Shown here: one piece after another, positions 44,563 through 52,683 of the stretch
Layout of the letters: every line of letters starts with the position of its first letter
Position numbering within the stretch: position 1 is the stretch's first letter
Assembly: GCF_003315035.1 (NCBI RefSeq)
Contig: NZ_QNRE01000004.1
Location: 248,001-312,000, forward strand
Direction: 5' to 3'
Length of the DNA stretch: 64,000 bases
Source of the DNA: Nocardia puris
GTDB lineage: Bacteria; Actinomycetota; Actinomycetes; Mycobacteriales; Mycobacteriaceae
Made by a program: the position numbers and the translations under genes
The notes under the pieces: model-generated
The model's input: only the letters and a program-made list of their open reading frames with translations
Told to the model about the DNA's origin: nothing
Databases searched by the model: none

Positions 44563-46503
44563 ATGCCAGAAGTGGAACGGCACAACTACGACGTCGTCGT
44601 CATCGGTGCCGGGGGCGCCGGGCTCCGCGCGGTCATCGAGGCGCGCGAACACGGACTCTCGGTCGCGGTGGTGTGCAAATCGCTGTTCGGCAAGGCACAT
44701 ACGGTCATGGCCGAGGGCGGTTGCGCCGCGTCCATGGGCAACGCCAACGAAAAGGACAGCTGGCAAACACATTTCAAGGACACCATGCGCGGGGGGAAAT
44801 TCCTCAACAACTGGCGCATGGCCGAATTGCACGCCCAGGAAGCACCGGAACGCGTCTGGGAACTGGAAAGCTATGGGGCACTGTTCGATCGGACGCCCGA
44901 CGGCCGAATCAGCCAGCGCAACTTCGGCGGTCACACCTATCCGCGCCTGGCGCACGTGGGCGACCGCACCGGACTCGAGATCATCCGCACCATGCAGCAG
45001 AAGATCGTCTCGCTGCAACAGGAGGATTTCGCCGAGACGGGCGATTACGAGTCGCGCATCAAGGTTTTCGCCGAATGCACCATCACCGAACTGCTCAAGG
45101 ACGGCGACCGCATCGCGGGCGCGTTCGGCTACTGGCGCGAATCGGGCAAGTTCATCCTGTTCGACACACCCGCGGTGGTGCTCGCGACCGGCGGCATCGG
45201 CAAGTCCTACAAGGTGACCTCGAATTCCTGGGAGTACACCGGCGACGGACACGCGCTGGCCCTGCGCGCGGGCGCCACGCTGATCAATATGGAGTTCCTG
45301 CAATTCCATCCGACCGGCATGGTGTGGCCGCCGAGTGTGAAGGGCATCCTGGTCACCGAGGGCGTGCGCGGCGACGGCGGCGTGCTGAAGAACACCGACG
45401 GCAAGCGGTTCATGTTCGACTACATCCCCTCGGTGTTCAAGGGCCAGTACGCCGAGAGCGAGGCCGAGGCCGATCAGTGGCTGAAGGACAACGACTCCGC
45501 CCGCCGCACCCCCGACCTGCTGCCCCGCGACGAGGTGGCGCGCGCCATCAACGCCGAGGTCAAGGAGGGGCGCGGCACCGAGCACGGCGGGGTGTACCTC
45601 GACATCGCCTCGCGCCTGCCCGCCGAGGAGATCCGGCGGCGGCTGCCCTCGATGTACCACCAGTTCAAGGAACTCGCCGACGTCGACATCACCGCCGAGC
45701 CCATGGAGGTGGGTCCCACCTGCCACTACGTGATGGGCGGCATCGAGGTCGACCCCGACACGGGCGCGGCCGTGGTGCCCGGCTTGTTCGCGGCGGGCGA
45801 GTGTTCCGGCGGTATGCACGGCTCCAACCGGCTCGGCGGCAATTCGCTCTCGGACCTGCTGGTCTTCGGCCGCCGTGCCGGGCTGGGCGCCTCGACCTAC
45901 GTGCTGCACATCGGCGAGCGGCCCCGGGTGTCCGACGCCGACGTGGCCGCGGCGGCGCGGGCGGCGCTCGCGCCGTTCGACCCGCCGGCCGACGGCGCGG
46001 GCGAGAACCCCTACACCCTGCACACCGATCTCCAGCAGGCGATGAACGACCTGGTGGGCATCATCCGCCGGGAGCGCGAACTCGAGCAGGCCATCGAGCG
46101 GCTCGACGCGCTGCGGGCGCGTTTCGCGCACGTGGTGGTGGAGGGGCACCGGCAGTTCAACCCCGGCTGGCACCTGGCGCTGGATCTGCGCAACATGCTG
46201 CTGGTCAGCGAATGCGTGGCGCAGGCCGCGCTGCTGCGCACCGAGAGCCGCGGCGGGCACACCCGCGACGACCACCCGGCCATGGATCCGGTGTGGCGCG
46301 GCACGCTGCTGGTGTGCTCGGCCGACCCCGCCGACGCGGGCGCGGCGGTGCCGGGGGTGCGCGTCACGCGGGCGCCGCAGAAACCGATGCGCGAGGACCT
46401 GCTGGCGCTGTTCGACATCTCCGAACTCGAGAAGTACTACAAGCCGGCCGAACTCGCCGCCCATCCGGCGAGCTCGGTATCGGCCACGGAAGGTGAGGCG
46501 TAG
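44563..46503 (+). CDS. sdhA: Succinate dehydrogenase flavoprotein subunit
   Basis: A 646-aa FAD protein, the same length as the mycobacterial Sdh1 flavoprotein. FAD motif VVIGAGGAGLRAV at about residues 11-23; the FAD-linking His region is KAHTVMAEGGCAASMGN; the substrate and catalytic segments are HPTGM, LVTEGVRGDGGVL and TCHYVMGGIEVD; the SdhA signature GECSGGMHGSNRLGGNSLSDLLVFG is intact. It oxidises succinate to fumarate at the inner face of the membrane. It is followed after two bases by sdhB. Confidence 0.97.
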   Translation: MPEVERHNYDVVVIGAGGAGLRAVIEAREHGLSVAVVCKSLFGKAHTVMAEGGCAASMGNANEKDSWQTHFKDTMRGGKFLNNWRMAELHAQEAPERVWELESYGALFDRTPDGRISQRNFGGHTYPRLAHVGDRTGLEIIRTMQQKIVSLQQEDFAETGDYESRIKVFAECTITELLKDGDRIAGAFGYWRESGKFILFDTPAVVLATGGIGKSYKVTSNSWEYTGDGHALALRAGATLINMEFLQFHPTGMVWPPSVKGILVTEGVRGDGGVLKNTDGKRFMFDYIPSVFKGQYAESEAEADQWLKDNDSARRTPDLLPRDEVARAINAEVKEGRGTEHGGVYLDIASRLPAEEIRRRLPSMYHQFKELADVDITAEPMEVGPTCHYVMGGIEVDPDTGAAVVPGLFAAGECSGGMHGSNRLGGNSLSDLLVFGRRAGLGASTYVLHIGERPRVSDADVAAAARAALAPFDPPADGAGENPYTLHTDLQQAMNDLVGIIRRERELEQAIERLDALRARFAHVVVEGHRQFNPGWHLALDLRNMLLVSECVAQAALLRTESRGGHTRDDHPAMDPVWRGTLLVCSADPADAGAAVPGVRVTRAPQKPMREDLLALFDISELEKYYKPAELAAHPASSVSATEGEA

Positions 46504-46505
46504 CA

Positions 46506-47252
46506 ATGGGTTACGACGCCGAATTCCGCGTGTGGCGCGGCGATCAGGACGGTGGGGCGCTGGAGGACTTCACCGTCGAGGTGAACGAGGGCGAGGTGGT
46601 GCTCGACATCATCCACCGCCTCCAGGCCACCCAGGCGCCCGATCTGGCGGTGCGCTGGAACTGCAAGGCGGGCAAGTGCGGCTCGTGCTCGGCGGAGGTG
46701 AACGGACGGCCGCGGCTGCTGTGCATGACCCGCATGTCGACGTTCCGGCCCGACGAAGTGGTGACCGTGACGCCGATGCGCACCTTCCCGGTGATCCGGG
46801 ACCTGGTGACCGACGTCTCGTTCAACTACGAGAAGGCCAGGCAGATCCCGTCGTTCACCCCGCCCGCCGACCTCAAGCCCGGTGACTACCGGATGCGGCA
46901 GGTGGACGTGGAGCGCTCGCAGGAGTTCCGCAAGTGCATCGAGTGCTTCCTGTGTCAGAACACCTGTCACGTGGTGCGCGACCACGAGGAGAACAAGGAA
47001 GCCTTCGCCGGGCCGCGCTTCCTGATGCGGATCGCGGAACTGGAGATGCACCCGCTCGACACCGCCGACCGGCGGGAGCTGGCCCAGGACGAACAGGGCC
47101 TGGGATTCTGCAATATCACCAAATGCTGCACCGAGGTGTGCCCGGAGCACATCAAGATCACCGACAATGCCCTGATCCCGCTGAAGGAACGGGTGGCGGA
47201 TCGGAAATACGATCCGCTGGTCTGGCTCGGAAACAAACTGTTCCGGCGCTGA
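46506..47252 (+). CDS. sdhB: Succinate dehydrogenase iron-sulfur subunit
   Basis: A 248-aa protein with all three Fe-S centres: the [2Fe-2S] ligands in WNCKAGKCGSCSAEVNG plus a later LLC, and two cluster motifs CIECFLCQNTC and CNITKCCTEVCPEH for [4Fe-4S] and [3Fe-4S]. It carries electrons from the FAD to the quinone site. Same length as the mycobacterial Sdh1 Fe-S subunit. ATG 46506 is two bases after the sdhA stop; GGTGAGG precedes it. A hairpin ends the operon. Confidence 0.97.
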   Translation: MGYDAEFRVWRGDQDGGALEDFTVEVNEGEVVLDIIHRLQATQAPDLAVRWNCKAGKCGSCSAEVNGRPRLLCMTRMSTFRPDEVVTVTPMRTFPVIRDLVTDVSFNYEKARQIPSFTPPADLKPGDYRMRQVDVERSQEFRKCIECFLCQNTCHVVRDHEENKEAFAGPRFLMRIAELEMHPLDTADRRELAQDEQGLGFCNITKCCTEVCPEHIKITDNALIPLKERVADRKYDPLVWLGNKLFRR

Positions 47253-47275
47253 ATCCGCGCCGGGCGCGAATCGTC

Positions 47276-47302
47276 CGCCGGTCGGGTATCACCCGGCCGG
47301 CG
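47276..47302. terminator. Bidirectional hairpin between sdhB and a small membrane-protein gene
   Basis: CGCCGG (47276-47281) pairs with CCGGCG (47297-47302), and an inner GGGT/ACCC stem closes on ATC. It serves convergent genes. Confidence 0.65.
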
Positions 47303-47311
47303 AGACGCCGA

Positions 47312-47509
47312 TCACAGCATCGCGACGACGCCCACGGCGACCAGCCACACCAGCACGCCGACGAACAGCGCCGACAGCAATGAGCCGGTCAATACGAATA
47401 CCCCCACCGAGGACACCGCGAAGAGCAAACCGACGATCAGCCATTCGACCCAATCGCCGGGGCGCAACTTCCTGTACCGGGGTGGGGCGTTCTTCAACCC
47501 TCGGTCCAC
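47312..47509 (-). CDS. Small membrane protein
   Basis: A 65-aa protein with a short polar N-terminus (KNAPPRYRKLRPGDWVEW) and two hydrophobic helices (LIVGLLFAVSSVGVFVLTG and LLSALFVGVLVWLVAVGVVAML). GTG 47509 is a guess among several; the frame is open upstream to 47617 without convincing sequence. It lies tail to tail with the sdh operon. Function unknown. Confidence 0.55.
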   Translation of the reverse strand: MDRGLKNAPPRYRKLRPGDWVEWLIVGLLFAVSSVGVFVLTGSLLSALFVGVLVWLVAVGVVAML

Positions 47510-47635
47510 AAGAAGTGGGCTACCCGGCGCCGGGAATCGTAAACACGATTCCGTTGTCGAATGTGCGTCGTTTCGTGATCTTCCCCGGCGCGATTCGACG
47601 CGGGTCCGATGCGTCACACCGGACCCGCGGGCCGG

Positions 47636-47857
47636 TCACCGAGGCCGGTCGAATTCGCCGTCGTCGACGCCGGCGGTGAAAGCGGTCCACTCGCCGGGGG
47701 TGAACACGAGCACCGTGCCCTCCGGATCGGCGGCGTTGCGCAGCGCGACGTGTCCCTCGGCCAGCAGGGCCACCTCGACCGCGCCCTCGCCCGCGTCGGG
47801 CGCCCGGCGCCACTGCGCGCCCGCCAGATCGACGTCCACGCCCTCGTTGATGCTCAT
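47636..47857 (-). CDS. DUF397 domain protein
   Basis: A 73-aa acidic protein with the DUF397 pattern: GAQWRRA, VEVALLAEGHVALRNAADPEGTVLVFTPGEWTAFTAGVDDGEFD (read in segments). DUF397 proteins are nearly always encoded next to an XRE-type regulator with a DUF5753-like domain in actinomycetes and are thought to act as its small antagonist or partner in developmental control. It starts 50 bases after that regulator's stop, on the same strand. Confidence 0.9.
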   Translation of the reverse strand: MSINEGVDVDLAGAQWRRAPDAGEGAVEVALLAEGHVALRNAADPEGTVLVFTPGEWTAFTAGVDDGEFDRPR

Positions 47858-47906
47858 GCCTCGATATCCTTTCTCGTGAATCGGGCCCCGGCCACACCGG
47901 CGGGGG

Positions 47907-48794
47907 TCAGGCGGCGCACTCTTTGGCCAGCTGCCGCAGCAGCAGCCTGCTCTGCTGGGGTTCCAGGGCGGCGGCCCGCAATCTCTCGTGTGCCAGGTGG
48001 TAGCGGTGGATGTCGTCGGCGCTCTCCAGGTACAGGTCGCCGGTCAGCGCGGGCACGTACACGATGGGCGGGTCCAGCTGTCGTCCGCGGCCGTCGGTGC
48101 CGAAGTCGAGCATGGTGTAGGACCCCGGCGGATGGCCCAGCGGGACACCCGCCGAGTGCGGCAGAACGCGCAGCGCCACAGTGGGTCTGGTGCTCCAGTC
48201 GGCCAGTTGGCGCAGCTGGGCGGCCATCGCCTTGGGCCCGATCACCAAGTGGCGCAACGCCGATTCGTGCAGCACCGCGTCGAGAGTGGCGGGCTGGACC
48301 TTGCGCAGGATCAGCGCCTGCCGCTGCACCCGCGCCTGCACCCGCTGCTCGACCGCGTCGTCGGTGTCACCGGGGTGGCGTAGTCGCAGCAGGGCGCGCG
48401 TGTAGTCGGGGGTCTGCAACAGGCTCGGCACGATCTCGCCGTGGTAGAGGTGCACCTCGCGGGCCGCGGCCTCCAAACCCGTGTACACGTCGAAGGATTC
48501 GGGGATCGGATTGCCGTGCGCGTGCCACCAGCCCTGCGTCGCGACCTGCTGCGCCAGGCCGACGAGCGCATCGCGCAGCTCGTCGGGAATGCCGTAGAGG
48601 CGGCACAGCGCCCGGACGTCGACGGTGCGGATGCGGTCGGCCTGGCCCTTCTCCAGCCGTTGCAGGGTGGTGGCGCCCCATTCCATCAGGCGGGCCGCCT
48701 CGGCGATGGTGAGACCGGCCTGGGTGCGCCAGTCCCGCAGGTACCGGCCCAACTGGCGGCGCGGGAGGGTGGAGGACGCTGAATTAGCTGACAC
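47907..48794 (-). CDS. XRE-family regulator with DUF5753-like C-terminal domain
   Basis: A 295-aa DNA-binding protein. The helix-turn-helix is at about residues 13-65 (LGRYLRDWRTQAGLTIAEAARLMEWGATTLQRLEKGQ, read in segments). The C-terminal domain (EAAAREVHLYHGEIVPSLLQTPDYTRALL and later DLYLESADDIHRYHLAHERLRAAAL) is the DUF5753 region found with DUF397 partners. GTG 48794 follows GGAGCGTAGGC. It forms a pair with the downstream DUF397 gene and probably controls that pair and divergent targets. Confidence 0.9.
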   Translation of the reverse strand: MSANSASSTLPRRQLGRYLRDWRTQAGLTIAEAARLMEWGATTLQRLEKGQADRIRTVDVRALCRLYGIPDELRDALVGLAQQVATQGWWHAHGNPIPESFDVYTGLEAAAREVHLYHGEIVPSLLQTPDYTRALLRLRHPGDTDDAVEQRVQARVQRQALILRKVQPATLDAVLHESALRHLVIGPKAMAAQLRQLADWSTRPTVALRVLPHSAGVPLGHPPGSYTMLDFGTDGRGRQLDPPIVYVPALTGDLYLESADDIHRYHLAHERLRAAALEPQQSRLLLRQLAKECAA

Positions 48795-49185
48795 GCCTAC
48801 GCTCCGTTCTGTTCTCGGACTCCCACCCGAGACGATCACGCGGGCATACCCTCCAGCTCGGTTTCCCCACGACTTCGCTTGGGTAGTAAGGGCAATGGGC
48901 TCGGCGACCCCGACTTCGGCCACCACTGCCGTCATCCAGTATGGAGAATCTCGCGCTCCGTCGTGGATGTATTGCTGGGAAATCGCGCGAAATCTTCCGG
49001 ATATCGGAAAAGGTCCCGTCACGCGGGGGTTGCGGATGGTGTGCTGGGAGTCTGCCCGGGGCGTATCGGACCGGACCCCTCCCCGGCCGAGAGGCCCCGG
49101 GCACCCAGTGTTCACGTCGGCGCTCGCTCGACTGCGGAACCACCCGAGCGCCGCACCCGGGATTCGCACGCAGGAACGAGGAGTC
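48795..49185. other. Divergent regulatory region of the XRE/DUF397 locus
   Basis: About 390 bp between the regulator and two small plus-strand genes. It includes TTCCG-GATAT-CGGAA at 48994-49008, an inverted repeat that could bind the regulator. No gene seen. Confidence 0.45.
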
Positions 49186-49494
49186 ATGGCTGTACACGTC
49201 ATAGGGTCGTCGTTGATGACCAGCGATCTGACCCCGCACCGCGCGCGCAGCGTCGGGCAGAACGGGTGGGTGGTCTCCTACCTACCCGGCCGCACACTCA
49301 CCTGCGCTCAAGCGGTGGCGGCGCTGCGGGTTGCCGAAGTGGTGCCGAGTTTGCTGGACACCGTCGCGGAGCTGGCCGACGAAGTGGGCCTCACCGCACT
49401 CGAGGCCGTCGGGATGGCGGTGCACCAGGCGCCGTGGGACGAGGTCCCCGCGCCCGGCCGGCCCCGCCTGCGCGAGCGGGTCGGGGTGGCCTGA
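49186..49494 (+). CDS. Small uncharacterised protein at the XRE/DUF397 locus
   Basis: A 102-aa protein. ATG 49186 has CGAGGAG four bases upstream. Sequence features are GWVVSYLPGRTLTCAQAVAALRVAEVV and a helical stretch VPSLLDTVAELADEVGLTALEAVGMAV, ending in a Pro/Arg tail. No signal peptide or known family. It is divergent from the XRE gene and coupled to the next gene (TGATG), so it is a plausible target of the regulator. Confidence 0.6.
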   Translation: MAVHVIGSSLMTSDLTPHRARSVGQNGWVVSYLPGRTLTCAQAVAALRVAEVVPSLLDTVAELADEVGLTALEAVGMAVHQAPWDEVPAPGRPRLRERVGVA

Positions 49495-49700
49495 TGCAAC
49501 TCACCAATCTGCACATGCACGTCGCGGGGCTGCTGGTCTGCGGATCCGATCCGGGGGTGATGACCGACGAACAAGCCCACGCCGCAATGCAATTGCACAT
49601 CGACTGCACGGTGGACCGGTGTCTGGTGCGCCGTCGGGCCCGCACCACGCTGGTGGAATCCGGCAAGTGCGTGCTCGACCAGCGGGCCCAGCGCATTTGA
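49494..49700 (+). CDS. Small Cys/His-containing protein
   Basis: A 68-aa protein starting at ATG 49494, which overlaps the previous TGA by one base (TGATG), so reading is coupled. It has three Cys (LLVCGSD, IDCTVDRCLVRRR) and a fourth in GKCVLD, plus several His (LHMHVAG, QAHAAMQLHID), which might bind a metal. Family unknown. The two small genes form a mini-operon. Confidence 0.55.
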   Translation: MQLTNLHMHVAGLLVCGSDPGVMTDEQAHAAMQLHIDCTVDRCLVRRRARTTLVESGKCVLDQRAQRI

Positions 49701-49870
49701 GGCAGCGCCGCGCGCGACGACCGATATCTGCTGACCGTGAGGTGGGCGAGGCGCGGGCGACCGAGTCGCCGCCCCTCCATACCCGGCAACTGCGCCGCTG
49801 CCGACAGCGAGGTGGGCGTTGCGCTCAGCGACCGTGTCGCGCTGCCGACAGTGGAGGAGGCGCCGCGCGG

Positions 49871-50803
49871 TCAGTGCCAGGTGTGATCGACCAGCGGGGT
49901 GCGGGGGCCGAACTTGGGGCGGTGCGCGAGGCCGCTTATCTCGAGCAGGCGGATGGCCCGATAGCGGTGTGGGCGAAGGGGTTCCAGGTACTCGACCATC
50001 GCGTCGTCGTCCATCGGCTCGCCCAGCAGGGTCCAGCCGACCGTGGCGGCGAGGTGGTAGTCGCCCACCGAGAGGGCGTCGGCGTCGCCGTACGCGCGCT
50101 GGGCGATCTCGGCGGCCGTCCACACGCCGATACCGAGCATCGACTGGAGGCGGCGCGAAGCCTCGGCGGGGTCCACACCGGCCGTGCGTTCCAGCGCGTC
50201 GGCGACCCGGGCCGCGCGCACGATGGTGCGTGACCGTTGCGGATCGACGTTGGCCCGGTGGTAGACCCACGACGGGATGCGCCGCCAGGTCTCCGCGTCG
50301 GGCGGCAGCGTCAAGCCGTCCGGCGCCGGGCCGGGTGCGGGTTCGCCGAAGCGCCGCACCAGCTTTCGCCACGACGCGGTGGCGGAGACGGTGTGCACAC
50401 GCTGCTCCAGCACGGCGGGGACCAGCGCCTCGAACACCAACCCGGTGCGCAGCATGCGCAGGCCGGGGAAGCGGCGGTGCGCCTCGCGGACCTTCGGATG
50501 GGCGGGGGCGAAATCGTCCACGTCCTCGTCCAGGCACAGCATGTGGTCGAGGCGGTCCAGGAACTCCTCGGCGCCCGGACCCCACGCGCGGGCGTGCACC
50601 GTGCGCGGGTCACCCTGGGCGAGCCGGTAGGTGACGGGCCCGCTCGACATCCGGGACGCGCGCCAGTGCGCGCCGTCGGGGGTCACGCGGTGGCAGGGAT
50701 CGCCGACGCCGCGGCGCAGGGGCGAGAGGGTGTGCGCGAGATCGATGGGGCGCGCCGACGTCACCGTCCGGGACGAGGCGTCTGTAGCTGAAGGTTCGCG
50801 CAC
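49871..50803 (-). CDS. DNA-3-methyladenine glycosylase II family protein (AlkA-like, HhH-GPD)
   Basis: A 310-aa base-excision repair protein. The helix-hairpin-helix is LQSMLGIGVWTAAEIAQRAYGD at about residues 205-226, followed by the catalytic Asp in LSVGDYHL. The N-terminal half has the beta-domain pattern PIDLAHTLSPLRRG usual for this group. It excises alkylated purines from DNA. GTG 50803 was chosen since the family-like N-terminus starts about 25 residues later; an upstream start at 50896 is possible. It lies on the same strand as the TetR gene 23 bases upstream. Confidence 0.85.
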   Translation of the reverse strand: MREPSATDASSRTVTSARPIDLAHTLSPLRRGVGDPCHRVTPDGAHWRASRMSSGPVTYRLAQGDPRTVHARAWGPGAEEFLDRLDHMLCLDEDVDDFAPAHPKVREAHRRFPGLRMLRTGLVFEALVPAVLEQRVHTVSATASWRKLVRRFGEPAPGPAPDGLTLPPDAETWRRIPSWVYHRANVDPQRSRTIVRAARVADALERTAGVDPAEASRRLQSMLGIGVWTAAEIAQRAYGDADALSVGDYHLAATVGWTLLGEPMDDDAMVEYLEPLRPHRYRAIRLLEISGLAHRPKFGPRTPLVDHTWH

Positions 50804-50825
50804 CGGTCCATTGTGCTCGCCTCGG

Positions 50826-51479
50826 CTAGCCGCGATCCCGGCGGCCGGGCTCCGCGGGCGGCATTCGCTGCGCGGGGCGCCCGAAATCGGCCGCACTCGC
50901 GAGCACCGTCATCACAAGATCGGGGATCTCGGCGCCCGCGGGCGCGTCGCCCCTGGCGACGTAGGACTGGACCATCAACCCGTCGACCAACGCGATCACC
51001 AGTGAGGAGATTCCGCGTACGGAGTCGACCGGGGTCTGCGCGGGCAGCAGGTCTCGGACCGACTCGGCGACGCGATCACGTTGGCGGTTGTAGTGCTCGG
51101 CCAGCTGCCGCTCGAGCTCCGGCGAGTGCGCGCTACGCGCCAGCGCCGCAATGAAGGCCTGGTAGAAGGGCCGCACACCGTCCTGGTTGTCGAGAATCCG
51201 CCGCACGGCGTTGATCAGGGCCGTCGGCCCGTCGTCGGCGGTGTCGCGACCCGCGTCGATCGCCGCTTCGCTCCACTCCTCCAGCGCGAGCCCGATCGCG
51301 GCGTTGAGCAGCGCCTCCTTGGACCCGAAGTGATATCCGATCGAGCCGAGATTGGTTCGGGACGCGCTCACCAGGTCCCTGGCGGTGATCGTTCCGTAGT
51401 CCCGCTCCCGCAGCAGTGCGCGTGCCGCGCTCAACAGCCGTTCCCGGTGCGAATCCCTGGCTTCGGTAGACGCGTCCAT
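50826..51479 (-). CDS. TetR/AcrR family transcriptional regulator
   Basis: A 217-aa regulator. Helix-turn-helix at about residues 30-60 (TITARDLVSASRTNLGSIGYHFGSKEALL). The ligand domain contains DGVRPFYQAFIAALARS and ends in a Pro/Arg tail. ATG 51479 lies 16 bases from an inverted repeat (51495-51521) that it shares with the divergent MDMPI-type gene, so autoregulation and control of that gene are very likely. Confidence 0.9.
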   Translation of the reverse strand: MDASTEARDSHRERLLSAARALLRERDYGTITARDLVSASRTNLGSIGYHFGSKEALLNAAIGLALEEWSEAAIDAGRDTADDGPTALINAVRRILDNQDGVRPFYQAFIAALARSAHSPELERQLAEHYNRQRDRVAESVRDLLPAQTPVDSVRGISSLVIALVDGLMVQSYVARGDAPAGAEIPDLVMTVLASAADFGRPAQRMPPAEPGRRDRG

Positions 51480-51494
51480 CTCGGCAGCATATCG

Positions 51495-51521
51495 TTATAC
51501 AACGTCTTAGACATTGTATAA
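51495..51521. promoter_or_regulatory. TetR operator: TTATACAA-N11-TTGTATAA
   Basis: Perfect eight-base arms at 51495-51502 and 51514-51521 lie in the 63-bp space between divergent start codons, in an AT-rich stretch that also must hold the promoters. Size and place are typical of TetR operators. Confidence 0.8.
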
Positions 51522-51542
51522 GTCACTTGATGGGAGACGAGA

Positions 51543-52361
51543 ATGCAGACGTCCGGACGAACGCGGGATTCGACAGACGCCCGGATCGATGCGCTGTCGA
51601 TCATGGCCGCGCGATTCGCCGAGTTGACCGCCGACGCATCCGACCTCGATCGCGAAGTCACGGCTACCCCGGGGTGGTCGGTCTCCGATGTGCTCGGCCA
51701 CGTGGCGATGGAGCCATCGCGCTACAACCAGCTGGCTCTCGGCGGAGGCACCTGGCCTCGACGGGTGACCGACCTGCCCGCGTTCAACGCCGAGCAGATC
51801 CGCACCCTACCGACCCGCGATCCCGCCGCGCTGGCGGCCAAGCTCCGCGCGGATACCGACGAACTCGGCCGCACCGTACGCGGTTTCGGCGGCGCCGTGC
51901 CGCTGATGAACTTCGACGGCGATCAGCGGATCCGACCGGACCGGGCGCTGGGCACTCTGCTCGGCGAGTTCACCGTCCACGGATACGACATAGCCCGCAC
52001 CCTGCGCAGGCCCTGGCCGATCGACCCAGCCTTCGTACCTCTCATCATGGACGGGCTTCATCAGGTGCTGCCCGGCTGGCTCGACCCGGCCCGGGCGGCC
52101 GGGCACACCGCCACCTACGCGATCCGGCTGCGTGGCCTGGGTACGGAATACGTCTATCGATTCGACGACGGCCGGCTCGTCGTGGACCCGCCCGGACCCA
52201 CCCGTCCCGACGTGCGTTTCAACGCCGAGCCGATCACCTGGCTGCTGCTGGCGTACGGACGGCTCTCGCCGCTGGTGCCGGCGCTGACCGGGCGTGTGCT
52301 GGCGACGGGCCGCAAGCCGTGGCTCGCGCCGAGGTTCGCCCGGCTCTTCCACGCCGCGTGA
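51543..52361 (+). CDS. Maleylpyruvate isomerase / DinB-like family protein
   Basis: A 272-aa protein of the DinB-fold MDMPI group. A conserved helix with metal His (SVSDVLGHVAMEPSRYNQL) near residue 58 and a second His segment (GEFTVHGYDIARTL) near residue 144 supply the metal site; the C-terminal 90 residues form an SCP2-like sheet region (YRFDDGRLVVD). Family members are mycothiol-dependent transferases or isomerases. ATG 51543 has GGGAGACGAGA upstream. It is controlled most likely by the divergent TetR and may detoxify its inducer. Confidence 0.8.
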   Translation: MQTSGRTRDSTDARIDALSIMAARFAELTADASDLDREVTATPGWSVSDVLGHVAMEPSRYNQLALGGGTWPRRVTDLPAFNAEQIRTLPTRDPAALAAKLRADTDELGRTVRGFGGAVPLMNFDGDQRIRPDRALGTLLGEFTVHGYDIARTLRRPWPIDPAFVPLIMDGLHQVLPGWLDPARAAGHTATYAIRLRGLGTEYVYRFDDGRLVVDPPGPTRPDVRFNAEPITWLLLAYGRLSPLVPALTGRVLATGRKPWLAPRFARLFHAA

Positions 52362-52532
52362 CAGTCGCGCAGTGGTGCGCCCCAGGGTGACGCGGCGGTT
52401 CGTCGCCGCCGACTCGCGCGCATGCCGGGCTCGAGTGCCGCCGCCGAGACCTTTTCGTAACGAAACCGTGGCGGGTGGCGATTATCGGGATCGAGTGACA
52501 GATGTTGCCGGGTCGGGTCGACGGAGGAATTC

Positions 52533-52637
52533 ATGATCACCAATGCGCTCAACTGGTTGCTCGATGTGTGGGGCAGCATTTTCGCGGGCAGCTCCGGCTA
52601 CCACATCCCGCCGGGCCGGTTGCCGTTCGGCAGCTGA
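52533..52637 (+). CDS. 34-aa small protein
   Basis: ATG 52533 is preceded by GGAGG at an ideal six-base distance and opens 34 codons to TGA 52637. The first part is an amphipathic or weakly hydrophobic helix (MITNALNWLLDVWGSIFAGS), then a short GYHIPPGRLPFGS tail. Codon use is G/C-ended as in real genes here. It stands alone between the MDMPI-like gene and the convergent FAD/Fe-S oxidoreductase. It might be a membrane-associated microprotein. Family unknown. Confidence 0.55.
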   Translation: MITNALNWLLDVWGSIFAGSSGYHIPPGRLPFGS

Positions 52638-52683
52638 CGTTTTCGCGCCCGCCGCGGTCCGCCCCGCGGCGAGCACGAAAAGT

